Source: Saccoglossus kowalevskii (Eukaryota > Hemichordata > Enteropneusta > Harrimaniidae). Taken from it: a stretch of 43,365 bases of DNA. Positions 1 through 14,200 of this stretch are shown in pieces; position 1 is the stretch's first letter, and every line of letters begins with the position of its first letter. The DNA is taken from positions 7,347 through 50,711 of the forward strand of contig NW_003140346.1 of assembly GCF_000003605.2 (NCBI RefSeq). Reading direction: 5' to 3'. The notes beneath the pieces are model-generated. The model was not told the DNA's origin. It did no database searches and saw only the letters and a list, made by a program, of their open reading frames with translations. Position numbers and translations under genes: made by a program.

Positions 1-67
1 GAATAGAATAGAATAGAATAGAATAGAATAGAATAGAATAGAATAGAATAGAATAGAATAGAATAGA
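1..67. repeat. (GAATA)n pentanucleotide tract
   Basis: About 13 near-perfect copies of GAATA begin at the window edge, so the true left end is unknown. A short tract of the complementary motif (TTCTA repeated) lies at 2080-2097, about 2 kb away in opposite orientation. Confidence 0.97.
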
Positions 68-439
68 AGGTTATTTTGCAACTGCTAATATAATTTCAAT
101 ATTTTCTGGTTCAAATTGAAAACAATGAATAATATTAGTGAAATATTTTGGAATTCAACTCGTAGTAATGTTTACAATTAAAAAGTGGTTGGTATGTGGC
201 TGCAGGCAAGACAGTAGCAATGTTATTAAAACAATTTAAAAAGTTCATTCCAAAGCTTTCAATGACCTTAAAATTACCCCTTAACTGGTACATACAACAT
301 GGGATCAGTTTTCAATGAATCTTCTGCTTGTTTTACTTACATATAAATATATACATCAGATATGTAGACTACTATCATGGTCCTTAACCTTTACAATTGC
401 CAGATAACCTTTGTTATCTTTCACAAAATAAATCATCCA

Positions 440-600
440 TAATTTTGTCGATATTTTAACAACAAATTAATCAAGACCCGTAGATCATGGGAAATTATGG
501 CCATTTGGTTCAAAATTTATGAAGAATTTGTTGAAAAATAAATACAAATTTGCAAAATGCTGCACAAAAATTTTGGCGGTAAAAATCCTGGCGTTCATGT
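440..600. repeat. dispersed AT-rich repeat, copy 1
   Basis: This stretch shares an ordered set of phrases with 19095-19285: ATCAAGACC, then ATCATGGGAAATTATG or a close variant, then a run around CAAAATT, then AATATTGCAC or TGCTGCACA-like sequence, then a GCGGTAAAAA or GCTGAAAAA-like end. It is a diverged interspersed repeat of unknown class. No ends or target duplications could be fixed. Confidence 0.6.
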
Positions 601-1007
601 TTGTTGAAGTGTAATTGTTGATATTTTTGGTTTTTGGTTTGAGAGGTTACAAGACATGGGGTCTTTAGTGTGCCTAGCAACCGAGTTGTTTTACCTGCTT
701 ATGGTAAGACAGTGTCTCTCATCACATACTGCCATACTGTTTGAACTTAGAAATCAAATTGTTGTGCCGACTGAGTCCCGTTAGAAGTGTCTGTGCTTTT
801 GTGGTGCTTGGCTACCATTAAAACAGATCACTCGATTTCCCCACTTTTACAATATGGTTTCATTTTACCCTGTTGTTCATGTAATCATTATGAAATTTGA
901 TAACATAAATATATATTAAATCATATTTATTTATAAGATGCACATACATAAATTATAGAGTAAATGTGTCTGTGGTCAGAATGAGTCATAGTTTACCCAT
1001 TCAGAGT

Positions 1008-1213
1008 TACTGTAGAATACTTTATTTTCGCTTGGAATTTATTTTCGCTATTTTCGCTGAAGGGATGATTTCGTGAAAATAAAATCCAGCGAATATACTG
1101 TTTTTCCTATATTTCACATTAAACTCATGAAAAATCAGTGAAAATCAAGCAAAACGCCCAAAAAGCCTTTTCAGCGAAAATTAATTCCAGCGAAAATAAA
1201 GTATTCCACAGTA
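1008..1213. mobile_element. TACTGT-family MITE, copy A
   Basis: The left end (TACTGTAGAATACTTTATTT...) is the near-perfect reverse complement of the right end (...AAATAAAGTATTCCACAGTA), with about 40 bp of terminal inverted repeat on each side and no coding capacity. The element is 206 bp including the TA at each end, which suits a TA target-site duplication of the Tc1/mariner type. Related copies are at 14646-14815, 17892-18087 and 31328-31537. Confidence 0.85.
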
Positions 1214-3969
1214 GTTTATATGTGCTTCTACAGAACAGGCTTTAAGATAACGTACATCCTATGGGAATATTTTAGAAATCAGTAATTTTTTTTTTCTGCA
1301 TTTTTTAATACAGATTTTTCCCCAAAATATATTTTGCACTGTTTAAAAAAAATTATGAAAATCTTGACACAATCAATTCAATAGATTGAATGCCCAGCGA
1401 ATGACCTTAACTTCTCTGTCAAAGTCATGTGTGTATACAACAAATGACAGTTGAGTGTGAATGTTAAGAGGGAGGTGCTGGGAACTCTGTTCCTTGTTTC
1501 AACATACATTTGCATCTGTAATCTAAAACAGTTTGTTTTTGTATTAATGTGTAATTTGCTTACTGGGTTTCACAAAATACTAGTTTGTGGAGACTAGTCC
1601 TCTTTAAAAACATGGTTTTTGTTATTAATCGGGGATTCAAACTTATTTGCTGCACGTGTGGATTCCCACGTTGCCCAGCCACACTACGTGTTCACTCAAA
1701 GGGATTTTGATTCACATATGTCATCTCAAGGAGAAGAAGGGTCAATGGAGGACTTTCTGAACACTAGTGGTGGGAAGACCTTCGTTCATTTGACGGATGT
1801 GGAACCTAGGGCAGAAATGTGTGAATTTGCATTGTGTGATTTAAATATAGGAACTTTGTTTTATACCTCCATGCATGCCTGGACCAATTTTACCCAAACT
1901 TAGTATTAAAAGTTACTCACCTTGGCAATATACCAATGAGAAATGAATAAATAAAATGAATTATTAATTTATAGTGAAATTTCATTACTTTTAGTTTATT
2001 TTCCCTTTTGAAAAATGTAAACATTTTTGTAGCTTAGAATAATTAAGAAATATATTTTCTAAATGGATGCATAAAGGGATTCTATTCTATTCTATTACCA
2101 ATTGCCTAATTGTCATTTCCAACATTTTGAAAAAAATTGAAAAAAAAGAAAAAAATCATGTTTGATTTGTTAAAATTCAACAAATTGCGGCTTTGGGGTT
2201 GAAAAAAGTTTTAATGACACAAGTTTGATATGTACAAGGATGGAGATATCTGTATGCATTCACATACATGTATCCAGGTATGAATTTGAGTGCAGTAGAT
2301 ACAGTCAATTTGGTTTCGCGTACATGTTGTGAATTATTTCAGACAGTTGAGGAATCTCCACCAATCTGCCAATTGTGGACAGGAAGTAGTTTACATTTAC
2401 ATCCTAGGGGGCTATAGTACATGTTCACTCATGCTTTACCACTCTATGCGCAACACTCATTGCAGCGGATGCTTTCAAAATTCTGATCTTTCAGAATAGT
2501 TCATGGGTTGCTTCAGCACAATTTAATAGTTCATCCTTAACCAGATCACAACAGTCTTTTTTTCGAAGAATACATTTAGACTTCTTTCTGAAATCTACCA
2601 TGCACCCAAACAATTTTTGATCAGACATCAACTATAACTGAATTGAAGATTGTGTTCTTTCTGGTATTACAAATTTATTTTGGAAAATATCATTTTAGAA
2701 AATATAAAAATTATAATGATATTAAATCAAAAGTCCTTTTGTATAAATTTGTTTAAAGTGCCGTCGTCATGAAGCTTGCATTCACATTTTATGTAAATTA
2801 ATGAAAATAGAATTATGTCCCAGAGCAAATTCTTGAACAGATGAAAAATGTATTTTTGCTGACATTTTCGGCTCTCTCTAAATTATTGCTATAAGTAGAA
2901 AAAGATTTATAACGATAATAATCTTAACACTTTTATGTAGAATGCACACGAGGTAACACAAGATGGCATCAACTTATTAAATGTGTGTGTCGGTGGATCT
3001 GTCTTTGTGCATGTATGCTTTGAAGTATTGTCACATTAACTTTGTATACTATTTTGTGATGTCACTTCAGTGTGTGTCAACCCATGCTTACTTGTTGTTC
3101 CATTTCTGCTGCTGTCAAATCACATACAAAATACATTTTGAATAAAGTTGAAGATTTTATCGCTATTTTGTTTCTACAGTAAAAATTATGTTCACAAACA
3201 GGTATGACAAAAAGTATTGATCAACAAAAATGGGCAAAAGTTTTTTAGTATGACTGAAAAGATTATTGTGCACTGGTAAATGTCAGGGGATGTTTTCTCT
3301 GCTCTACTAGCAATAAGTCGGCGATGGAGATGCAAGCTTAGATTAAAGTCGGTTGAGTGGGTACTCAGCTTAGGACAAAGCATCGCTTCTACTTGATTAC
3401 CGCTCAAATAAAATGTAAACCTGCTGTTGAATTCTCTGGTCGTGTCATTGTGCACCTTTGAGGATGACATCGCTGACATCGAGGCAACACACAAAAAGTT
3501 CACATAGTCTTTGGTAGTTGCAATTACTACAATCTTATTACTATTCGAACGCACATTTCTAGTTAACCTCTGACCTTGAAATGTTTCTTTTCCCACCAAA
3601 ATGTGGTAACGAAATATTTTAATTTGAAAACAAAACAAAACAATCGCATGAAGCGGTTGTTAGCTTTCACGTCAACATTTGAAGTAGGGGGTCCAATGAA
3701 TAGAGAGAAACTCTAGAATGTTTTGTTAATCCTCGTTCTGATTGCTTGCTTAATTATGCTGATTGCAAAACTTTATGTAAATAATACTAAATGACAATGC
3801 CAGATATTGTTGTTTTCACGCTGTTGTGTATATATTCGTCACTTCACCATCACAATTTATCACATTTTTTGGATTTTATAAAAAAATTCTTGATTGTTTT
3901 TTTGGGGGGAGGGGGGTACAGTACGTAGTCTGTTATTAGCAAAAATAATAGTTTACAATAAATACATTT

Positions 3970-4145
3970 AACCCTTGATTACCAATATAAAAGTTTGCCT
4001 TTTTTTAACAAAATAATTTAATGCGTTAATTGTTCATTTTTTTGGGCAATGGGAAATTAAATGTATTTGGTTTTAAAATTATCAAAGAAATTACACATAA
4101 TGAATTTTAAAAATGTTCGACACAAATTTGGCGGGAAAAATTAGA
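3970..4145. repeat. possible diverged copy of the 440-600 repeat
   Basis: The phrase GGGAAATTAAATG, a following TTTGGTT, and the end TTTGGCGGGAAAAATT resemble the copy at 440-600 in the same order. The similarity is patchy and may be chance in AT-rich DNA. Confidence 0.35.
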
Positions 4146-6751
4146 AAAGAATTCAAAGTTACATACAAGTGGGTGTTGTGGTTATGATATTTAGAAAGAA
4201 TCACTGATGCTTAGCGTGCTGAGCTTGTTTTAAGTCTAGGATTGAGTGGAGTACATGTATGCAGCTGAGACCTGGCCACTCTTGAGTGAGATTTCAAGTA
4301 TGTTAAATGGAACCCCATTAATGCTTGTAATACAAGCTTGAATTTCAAAAATTCTTCTGAAAACTGCTTAGCCCAAAGAAAACAGCTCCAACTACAGCAT
4401 TCAGAGAGAAAACACATTTGGCAGCAACTTTCTTTTTATTTCTGAAATGTGCCAGTGTGGTTTTGCAAATATTGAACATGCAAAGACTGGCGATTTAAAA
4501 AAAAAAAAAAAAGTTGCATCAATTCTGGTTGTGTTTAGGATAAAGATAATGGTAGAGAAAAGCCATCCGTGGTCTGGAGACATGTACGTCATGTGACCTA
4601 AAGAAGAATAAATCGATTTGTCTACTTAGAAGATAGCACTACTACAGATATTATAAGCCTGTTTCATCCAGTCTTACATAGTTTTGCCATTAGTAGAGGA
4701 GGTTAATGATTTGATTGATATCGGATACTCTACTCTATGTGGATTTATAGCCCTGCTCATGCACTAATTACACATACAAATTCCTTTATTGAAAATAAAA
4801 ATTGGCTTTTTGAACTATTTTTTTTAAAATTACGTGCTTGTCTATTCATAATGACAGAATGATGGATTATAGTGAAATACTGTGTTACATTGCAGTTTGC
4901 ATAATGAATATTTATTGTGTTTGTTATTTCTTTTCTCCAATAATAGATCAGCCTTTTTTAATATGGGCAACAAAACAAAGATTTATATCTTGTTCTATGA
5001 TGTGTTTTTTTTTAAGTGCGCCATAATTGTCACATTAAATGTCAAACAAAAGCCCTAACAAAAATATTCATGTTTATGCTGACTGCAGATGGCAGAAAAA
5101 ATGAAAGAAAAATTCAGTTTTCATGACAAATAATAAATGTCATGACAATTGAAGAATCAAAAATAAAAATGAAAAGCCACCCTTGTGCATCAATTTTAGT
5201 AACATTTTTCATTTTTTTGAAAAAAAACAATTTAAAATCTTAATCTGTATATGTATAGTTTTACTTTTTAAAATAAAAATATGTATCACAGTTCCATCAC
5301 ATTTATTAATAGTGATGCAACGATGTTTCATGAACAAATAAAAATACAAATCATCCTCTCCAACAACATTTATGTTGCATTGGGGATATCTGGGTGATAA
5401 AATCCTTTGACAGGATGCTAATCCATCAATGCCAGCTACTAATAAAACCAAACAGAGCAGTGTTAAATCAGAATCAGTCATGAAGTTTCCTACATGACTG
5501 GGGTATTTATTTACTCTATATACCGTACTTGCAGCATGAAATAGAATCAATAGTGGGCTCCATCATCTACCATAACGATCACAAACCCATTTCGTTGATT
5601 TTTATAAATATTTATAAATTTCAATGGCATGTTAAATGCAATCAGCCAATCAATGAGCACAGTGCATAATGACATCATTTGAAAATGTTCCAATGTTATT
5701 CCATTGGCCAGTAGAAAGCTTTCAGTTTGAATTGTGAAATTACAATTTTGTTATGATAAACAAGGAATTGGATTTGTGGTCACGATAGTACTTTGATACA
5801 TAGCATTTTAAAATTAAGCATTCGGTAATTAAAATTCCGTATAAATTTTGCTTTTACATTGGAAAATATTTCTATTTTGGTAATTGTTGAACTTCCTGTG
5901 ACTGAGAAGTCTAATTTTCCTGAAACGTGTGGGATCCATGGTTTGTGATTAGATTTTCTTGTGTGGTCAAAATGTCAGTAGTAGACAGTGTACAGTACCA
6001 CTACATCTGGTGTCTGACTGAGCCGTGAATGAATATTGGTGAAATGGTCACAACTGAACTAAATATGCTCCTGTGTTACTTGTTTACAATTGATGAAGCA
6101 TGTTGTCACTTATCGCTGTGTCAAATTAGTGACCCTGTAATATTTAAAAAAAGGAATTAAATGTTTGTTAGTGGCTGTTTTAAATTAAGGGTTGTGTTCG
6201 ACGTGCAACATGAGCTTGTTAAAAAACTTGCATAGCAACAGACCCATGTATAACTAAATGTAATTCAGATAATAATTTTTGAAATCAAAGAATTGAAATT
6301 TAATTCAAAGATGATAACCTGCTAGAAATATTCACAGAAAAATTAAATATAATTTGCATTATTATGGAAATGAGTAGATTTGGCGCAAACAACGACTATA
6401 TTGTGGGAGATGATGAATGTTAACAATGGCAGTGAAAGTTTTGATGATATGCAAATTACCTAATTAATATGCACATGCAGAAAATAAAATTATTTTGTGG
6501 AAGGTGACAGAAGTTGACAAAGTGATGAAAAGGTTGATGTAGTTTAGAGATTCTGTCTTAATGTTGCTATCAGCTACAGACAGAGCAGTGGGACTCAAAT
6601 CAGTCATGGGCTTCAATTAAAGGCGTTTCCTCAAGAGTCGGTTATCAGCGCTTAATAATAATCATTTAGAGACAAGCCGTGGTTTCCCAGTGGTATACTG
6701 TGTATTCCACACTACTAGTCATGTGTTACTGTCCAAACATTGCTTTCAAGG

Positions 6752-6775
6752 CTGTGTGTGTGTGTCTGTGTGTGA
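6752..6775. repeat. short (TG)n microsatellite
   Basis: A TG-rich run of about 24 bp interrupted by one C. It lies deep inside an intron. Confidence 0.85.
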
Positions 6776-8165
6776 ACTTTTTTATTTAATTTTCAGATTG
6801 TTAAATAGTTAAAAGTCCACTTCAAAACACTGTGACCTAATTTGGTACAGCGAATTTGATTGGGTAAAGTTGGTGTGGAGTGAACCATTATACTCCTTGT
6901 ATAGCCATTTGTAGACAGAGGAACATTAATATGCGCTTATTGATTTTAACAAGGAAAACTATAAAAGTGTTAAAATCTTCATTCCCAATTTTTGACAAAT
7001 TAGGTTTCTGCTTGGCATGCAGTATAGATCATTTTGGCCTGATATCAGTTCTGGTGCATAGACCACCCCTTTTTTTTATCCCTAGACTGAATTAGAATGT
7101 TCCCATATCCCATAATTCATTGCTTTGTTTGCTTTGGGGATTCAGCTCCCAACACAATTCCCCAACACCTAGATACTTTCATGCATGAACCAAATTTGTC
7201 TTGTAGTAGTTATTCAAGGATGGATTTCAAACGTTTCAGGCCGTCTTTTATTTACAACTAGTTGTTTGTTCTGTAGTTTTTGTGAATCAACCATCTTGAA
7301 CAGAAAAATAATTCTCCAATTCTGAGTTAATACTTCATGCACGACAAAGCAGAACTTCGAAAAGATTTTGTTTTAGTTTTCATTTATTTCTTCAGTATTT
7401 CATCAACAGCTGTAAAACAGTTCGCTTGGTTCAATCTGGTATTAATTACCATTTTTCGGTATAACTCAAATAACAAACAACTGACTGGCTGAATGAACTT
7501 GGCAACAGATGCCATCACAATTTACTTGTACCCCCTGTCACACCATTGAGGGCACTTGACTTTGCATTCAAAGAATTAAGCTAAACATTGTAGCTCTTCT
7601 CATTTTATACGGCTCATGAGAACCAATCATATTTTTAGATTTATGTTTTGAAAACATTCTGGAGAAGTTTTTTTTTATATCGGGTGTCAGTTCTAGACAT
7701 TGAACATCACGGTTTTCTCTCCTGACTTTTTTCTGTGGAAATTGCAATAGCGAAATTGCAACTGACATACAGTTCAGTACATTTTGCCAAAGAAGCCATA
7801 TTGCACGTTTGAGACTAATTGTTGTGACCATTTTCCAATGATATTAATGGCGTTATGGCAATTTAATAGTGCATTACCCATACCCACAATGTCTTGTTTA
7901 TCACAAGAACCTGCAGTTTCTCACAATGTGCCATATGTTAGTTTGATGTTAGATTCTCAGCCAGTAGCTTGGGCCACCCCATTGAGTCTGTGGTACACTC
8001 ACACATGTACGATTTGAACTCCTGGCCATTGGTCATGATTCCAATGCAACAACCACTACACTACCAATGATTGAAAATGTGATGTAACTAAACCATATTC
8101 ACTAAAGAAATTATTAATTATTATAATTGTTTAACTTAAATATATTAATCTGTTTATTCTTACAG

Positions 8166-8237
8166 AGACCTGAGTTATAACAATTTAATGGTGATACAAA
8201 GAAAACTTTTCAGAGGAGCTGGTGCAATAAAAAATCT
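8166..8237 (+). CDS. slit: slit exon 1 of window: D1 LRR
   Basis: A 72-nt LRR exon. Acceptor CTTACAG and donor GTAAGT. After one base completing the previous codon it reads [17 protein letters not shown]..., ending AIKNL. This aligns with the human D1 repeat that contains LDLSENQIQAIPRKAFRG. It is the first exon visible, and the two or three preceding D1 repeats are not in the window. Confidence 0.95.
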
Positions 8238-11200
8238 GTAAGTATATCACACCTTGGTAGATTAATAAGGTTAATACTAAATAAACCAGTATATCAAACC
8301 ATGAAGATTAATAAGGTTACTATTAAATAAACCCATAGTTCATACCTATCTTGATTAATAAGTTTAATACTAAATAAACCAGTAGGTCACAACAAAGTAG
8401 AATAATGAGCTTAATACACACCAGTAGGTTACACTGAGTTTGATTAACAAAGTTAATAATTAATAAAACAGTAGGTCAGACCTAGCTTGATTAATACAGT
8501 TAATACTAAATAAACCATTAGGTCAGACCTAGCTTGATTAATAAGGCTAATACTAAAAATCTTTTTAGTTTATAATAGTAATTTATGAATTGTAGTGAAA
8601 AAAGATAAGTTTGTTAGAATCCCCACACCCCTTAATCGTAACCCTGCCTTTCCAGTCTCCTACCCCCATTTTAATTGTACACAATGTATATACTCTTCTT
8701 CAGGACATATGTAGTTTTTTAGTGGGGCATACACAATACACAATTTCATTTGGGGGCTTAAGTGTTAGGGTTAAGATTCAGGTTAGGGTAGAGGTAGGGG
8801 ACCTTAAAATAACTAATTCCAGAAAAAAACAAATGTTCTATGTTTTGCATGTACCGGTACCCTGTCCACAGCTTAGTGAAATTTCATATTAATTAAATCT
8901 TTGAAAACAAATATAACAATCAAAGCATGAATAGTTTTGTTTAAATACATAAATTAATATGTTGATTAACTTAATTTGCATAATATAGAACCAATTTTTG
9001 CATAATCAATAGGTATGCTTGTTTTTCACTTTCAATAGCAAATACTTTCATCTAAAATTTTTCTGATGAAATTGTTCAAAGTTAAAGTGGGAATGGAGTT
9101 CTAAGCGACGATAACAATGCATGCTAAAACTGTGAAGGCTCATGGGTAGATGTTTGTTTGTAAACAATGACATGCTATGATTGTTTTGTCGTATGCGCAA
9201 TTTAGTGAGGACTCCCCGGTTTTAAAATAAGTTTTAAAAAATTGCTACAACAATAATATAAAAAGAAAGGTTACTGAACAGTTCTAATTATCTTCTTTTA
9301 TTTCTTTTTCTCCTCAGACAAATGGACCATAATCAAATTTCATGTTTCCATAATGGAGCTTTCAGACCTTTGAGAAACTTGGAAATATTGTAAGTTTTAG
9401 GAGTAAATTCTTTTACCTGTTTTACATTGAATCTTTTAGATTGGCTGATGAAAGTGAGGCCATAAGGTCTTCTTGTTAGAACCTAAAATATTTACATTTC
9501 TGGTCACAACTTTTTTGGGTTTTAGAAAAATGCCAAAAAAGTAAAATAAAAGCACATGTTTTATTATGTTTTTAAAAGTGATATGAAAAAAAAAATCAAT
9601 TTTGGAATACAAAATGCCCAGAATGCTACAATTTCATAATTTTGACATTGCATTACAAACAAGGATACCATACATAAATAATTCATTCAATTAATATTTG
9701 TCTTATACTTTGTACAGAACCCTGAATAATAACAATATTACAACATTGGAGACCAATGCATTCTTACAAATGAACAGACTCACCACACTGTAAGTATATA
9801 TCCCTGCAGCTTAATGTCAACTATAAATTTCAGTGAATTTGTTGATAATCACAACATTTTGTACTACCGGTAGTAAAAATTTCTTAGGGGTCCAACAACA
9901 CATCAAGTATCAGTGACTACTACTAAATTTTGTCTTCATGGAGTATCCTGAAATCCCCAATATTTCGAAAGATGAATTTCAGCTAAATTCTCAAGTCGGT
10001 GAAAAGCAGTTAATTTGGCTTGACCAGTCGGTGGTTGACATGGTAATGTTGTTTGATGTAATGTATAATGTTTCCTCCACAGGAGAATGGCATATAATGA
10101 TTTTTCATGCGACTGCCACTTATCGTGGGTTGGACGATTTTTACGAATGCACCCGACTTTAGCGTTGTTCACTAGATGTCAGGAACCGAGGAGTTTAAAA
10201 TATGTGAAAGTGGCCGAACTGCAAGACGTAGATTTCAAATGCAATGGTAAGGAACTCTTTATTTCTTAGTAGGACCCATATGATAGGACCAAGTCTTATT
10301 AAAATGCACTGGGAACTGTTTATCTAAGATAATCTGTTAACACCTCACACCACAAACTACCTTTACGAATTCGCAGCTCCCTGCTAACAGAATTTGTCAA
10401 TAAAATAATAATCCCAAATAAATGACAAACTTTGTTAACCCAACAGTGTCTGCATATATACGCATTTAGGCACTAATTTTCTGTCTACCTGCACTGCTTC
10501 TTACATCAATGCACTGTATAGAGAAACACAGTCACCATGCACATGGTATCAATTGACACAGAGTTTATTGTTATCTCATTTCATTGTTTTTATATGTCTG
10601 AATGTTTTATGCCCGTTACATTTACTGTCTAAACATCAATAAACAAAGCCAGTTTCTAATGATCATTCTGCCAAATTGCTTGCTGTTTTTATCACATCAT
10701 GGCAACAACTGTCAAGGGCCAGTAACTCTTATTCTTTACTTTTAATTCATTCTGCTAATACTTTAATTTATTTAAATTTAAAAGCTGATTTGACTGATTT
10801 GAGCAGCACACAAGATTTAATTCAAATTGGCAAAATGACAATTGAAATTAGAATTTCAGAATTAGAATTTTTTTTGGTGGTTTATGTTACTTTAAAAGCT
10901 GGCATTTAAAAAAAAAATAATGTTTTTAGTTGGAAAGATCCTTTCTGAAAGACTTCAGTTTTGGTTTGCTGAAACCAAACAGTCTTTAGTCTGTTTGTCT
11001 AGTCTCATCATAACATGAAAGTATTCGTGATTGCCTGAATGGTGTCATTGTGAACACATTAGACCCAGCGTGTGGATCCCTACGGGTTCCTAATGGCTAG
11101 TTTCTTGTACTGTATTCTGTGTAAAAACAAACTGCATCACATGGCCCTCCTTACTAACTGTCTGGAAACTACCCATACTTCATCACCTTGATAAATGGTT

Positions 11201-14200
11201 GGCATGGAAACAAATAGGGTGAATGCTCTCAGGGAATATTGTAGATTAGATCATTCGTGTAGGAACAACTATAATGACGCATTGGTGGAAAATTGATACA
11301 TGATACTTTTTTGAATAATAAACATGATTTTTTAAAATAGCAAGAAAAGGAAAAAGTAATGTAAGTAGTTCATATCACCAGTATAATACAAAGTTTTATT
11401 CAGCTGGTATTACACTCTTTGTTCTCAACAAGATTTTAAGCTGCATGCTTAGGTACTAATACATCATATGACGTCATTTGGCATACAGATTTCTTCTCTA
11501 CTTTCAATTTGATACAATTCAAGATGCTTTAGACTAATAACTGATGGACCCCTTCAATGTTACAAATATGCTATACTTTTTTTAGGGGGGGGGGGTAAAT
11601 ATTGATTACGGTAGTACATTTAATTTGGTTCTGCTGCTTATATGTTTCAATATCCTGTCTGTTGCGTGTTTATCGATATCACTCTCGTTGAAACCACACA
11701 GTCCTCCATCAGTTTGCCTAGTCTCATCACTGCAATTGTATAGAATACGCGTGTGAATCTGAAAAGTAAACCTTGCGAGTGTAAACCACACAAGTAGACG
11801 TGCTCCCATCAAAGGAATCCACTCCGTCTTATTGCTGCCGATAACAATAGCGATAAAACCAGATAAACAGGTATCAGGTGATTTCTTGCCATCTGCTGGA
11901 GCTTTTCAATATATGCTCGTGCTGCTCACCTGTTTCGGGCTGTAGTTCTGTTTAATGTTGACGATACTGAGTCAACAGCGTTTATAGCATTTTTTGCTTC
12001 ACCTCTAGTAGCATATTTAGGTAATGGACGAGATGACCTAGTCCCCGTCTGACCTGAAGTAGGAACTATCTACTTGTATGATACTTAATCAAATTTGTTT
12101 AAGAGACATACAAGATAGTGGCACTCTATTTATCATCCTAAAAAAGGGTGGGTTGGAGGAGTAATGGTTTGCAGAGTAACTAGATGATTATTTTTTGAAA
12201 TTATGTACAAATTCACTTGATATAAAACATATAATTTCAAGTGATGTTATAATGAAAGTTATTATGCATGTTTAATGCGTCGTGTTAAACTGTATTTGTG
12301 ATACAGATCCCATTGGTCGGAAGTTATAAACTTTTTGGAGATTTTTGTTAATATCAATAATCTCAACTCAAATATTTGTTCTTAGATTTGATCGTACATT
12401 TTTTTTGCACATGATATAGGTAGTAGTGAAATTATTATACCTTTATACGATTGTTGCATACTCTTGTAATAATAAACCCTTTCACCTATAGTGAAATGGA
12501 ATGTATCCTGGAATTGAAAAAATAATACATAATATGATTATAAGTCATTGTTTTTGCATTAATGTGAATGCCAGTTGTTACTTTTCCAAAATTAAACCAA
12601 TATATTTTTCCCCCAAAAAATTAGATCCATTTCTTAAAAAAAACATTCAAAGAAAATTCTTAAAATGTGGCAAAATATTGGCGGCACAAACACGGCATTT
12701 GAAATAAACCAAATCTACATTTTTATCCCGTAATGCATGCTTGATGTTTAATATTGCGTTTTAAGTCACATGGAATCAATTTCAAACAGCTGACTCATCA
12801 ATATTTTTTTTTTTTTTTTCAGGTTTGGAGAAAGATCATGCTACACTTTGTAAGATAGAACCTTTATGTCCAGCCAAGTGTTCATGCCTTGGTGGTGTAG
12901 TAGATTGTAGAGGGAAAGGTCTCACACAAGTACCGGAAATATTTCCTGAGAACACCATAGAACTGTGAGTCGTTATTCCTCAGATAGATCAGTTATCTTG
13001 GTGCTGACCACATATATTACCAGAGGTACATTACTTGGGGTTTGCAACGCACATAGTACTGTATGGTGACATCATGCCAAGATCCCATTCAAGTCTCATC
13101 TCGTAGATAGTGAGACTGACGCTACTACCTTCTGACATGACATACGCGGTTTGTAATAAAACAATAACACGTGTACTACCACATTCATAGCAAAAAATGT
13201 AATGCATCGAAAATGTACAGAAAATATAGTTATCGTAATCCGTCACATCGTGAACAGCTATTTTGATCCACCTGACATCCCAGTATCCTAGTTACCTCGG
13301 GCATGCGCATTTGCATTTTCAACGTTGGAACGCTTATGTGAGAGCGAGATTGAAACGGGATCTTGGTATCATGTCACCGTAGTTGCAAACCCTAAGTAAT
13401 GTACCTCTGATATTACTTATAGATATTTTTAACCATTGTTTTCTCTTATCATTATGCATTTTGCACAGCCCTGAAAATAAAAATATATTATTTTGCTTGG
13501 CACAGCAGTTCTTTAATACTAGTAGTATATTTATGAGTTTTTTCAATATTCAATAATTTAGAATACCAATTTGGTTTCAAATCTGTGGCTTACCTTCTAC
13601 TCTTCGATATGTTAGTCCAGCCTCACTCTCACTCCACTTTACTCTTCAGAACCAGTTTCTATCACTCAGTAACAATGTATATATCGCGTTTTACTCAGTG
13701 TATTACTACTGGGTCGAAAGTTAGAACTGCTGTTAAACTTTAATAGCATTCTAAATGTCATCTTTGTTGAGTTTGCTCTGTTACAAAGCAATCAAAAACT
13801 TACATAAACAATATTCTAACTGCTCAGTTTATATAATCACGAGACCGTACTCGATTTATTTCTTTTTTTTAGACACTTGTAGTGTTAATCATGTGAGGGG
13901 TACGTGCAAAGTGAAAGATTCTGACTTGGATAGAGTTGCGCTATAATCACATCTATGTTGTTAACGTTCAGTTTGACCCGTTTATTCTGTATGTGTGAGC
14001 TATTCAATTTTCAGAGCAACAGTCACGAGTTATGTTGTCAGGTCACTGCCACCAAGTGGGGAGTCGCTTCTTAAATTACTGGAAGTTAAAGATTTGGTTA
14101 TATCATACGAGAACACATGCTGCACAAAATATGTTATAATTGTATCAAACTTTGCGGCATAATTAAACTAAATTGAACACAATTTAAATAGGGTTGATCC

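Larger units (their letters stand above)
1..8165. other. intron of slit (left part), no exon found
   Basis: This AT-rich non-coding stretch precedes the first visible LRR exon. That exon starts with one base completing a split codon, so an upstream coding exon must exist. I looked for LRR or N-cap coding followed by a GT donor and found none, so the intron is probably longer than 8.1 kb and the promoter lies outside. It holds a pentanucleotide tract at the left edge, an inverted-repeat element at 1008-1213, a dispersed repeat at about 440-600, a weaker relative at about 3970-4145 and a TG tract near 6752-6775. Open frames here (the longest is 148 codons, minus strand 3192-3638) show no recognisable domain. 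Confidence 0.75.

Noticed and set aside
3192-3638. 148-codon open frame on the minus strand
   Set aside because: No recognisable motif or splice context, and composition typical of AT-rich non-coding DNA. A protein search would be needed to revive it.
8761-8800. Interstitial telomere-like TTAGGG words
   Set aside because: Only two or three imperfect copies, not in tandem register.
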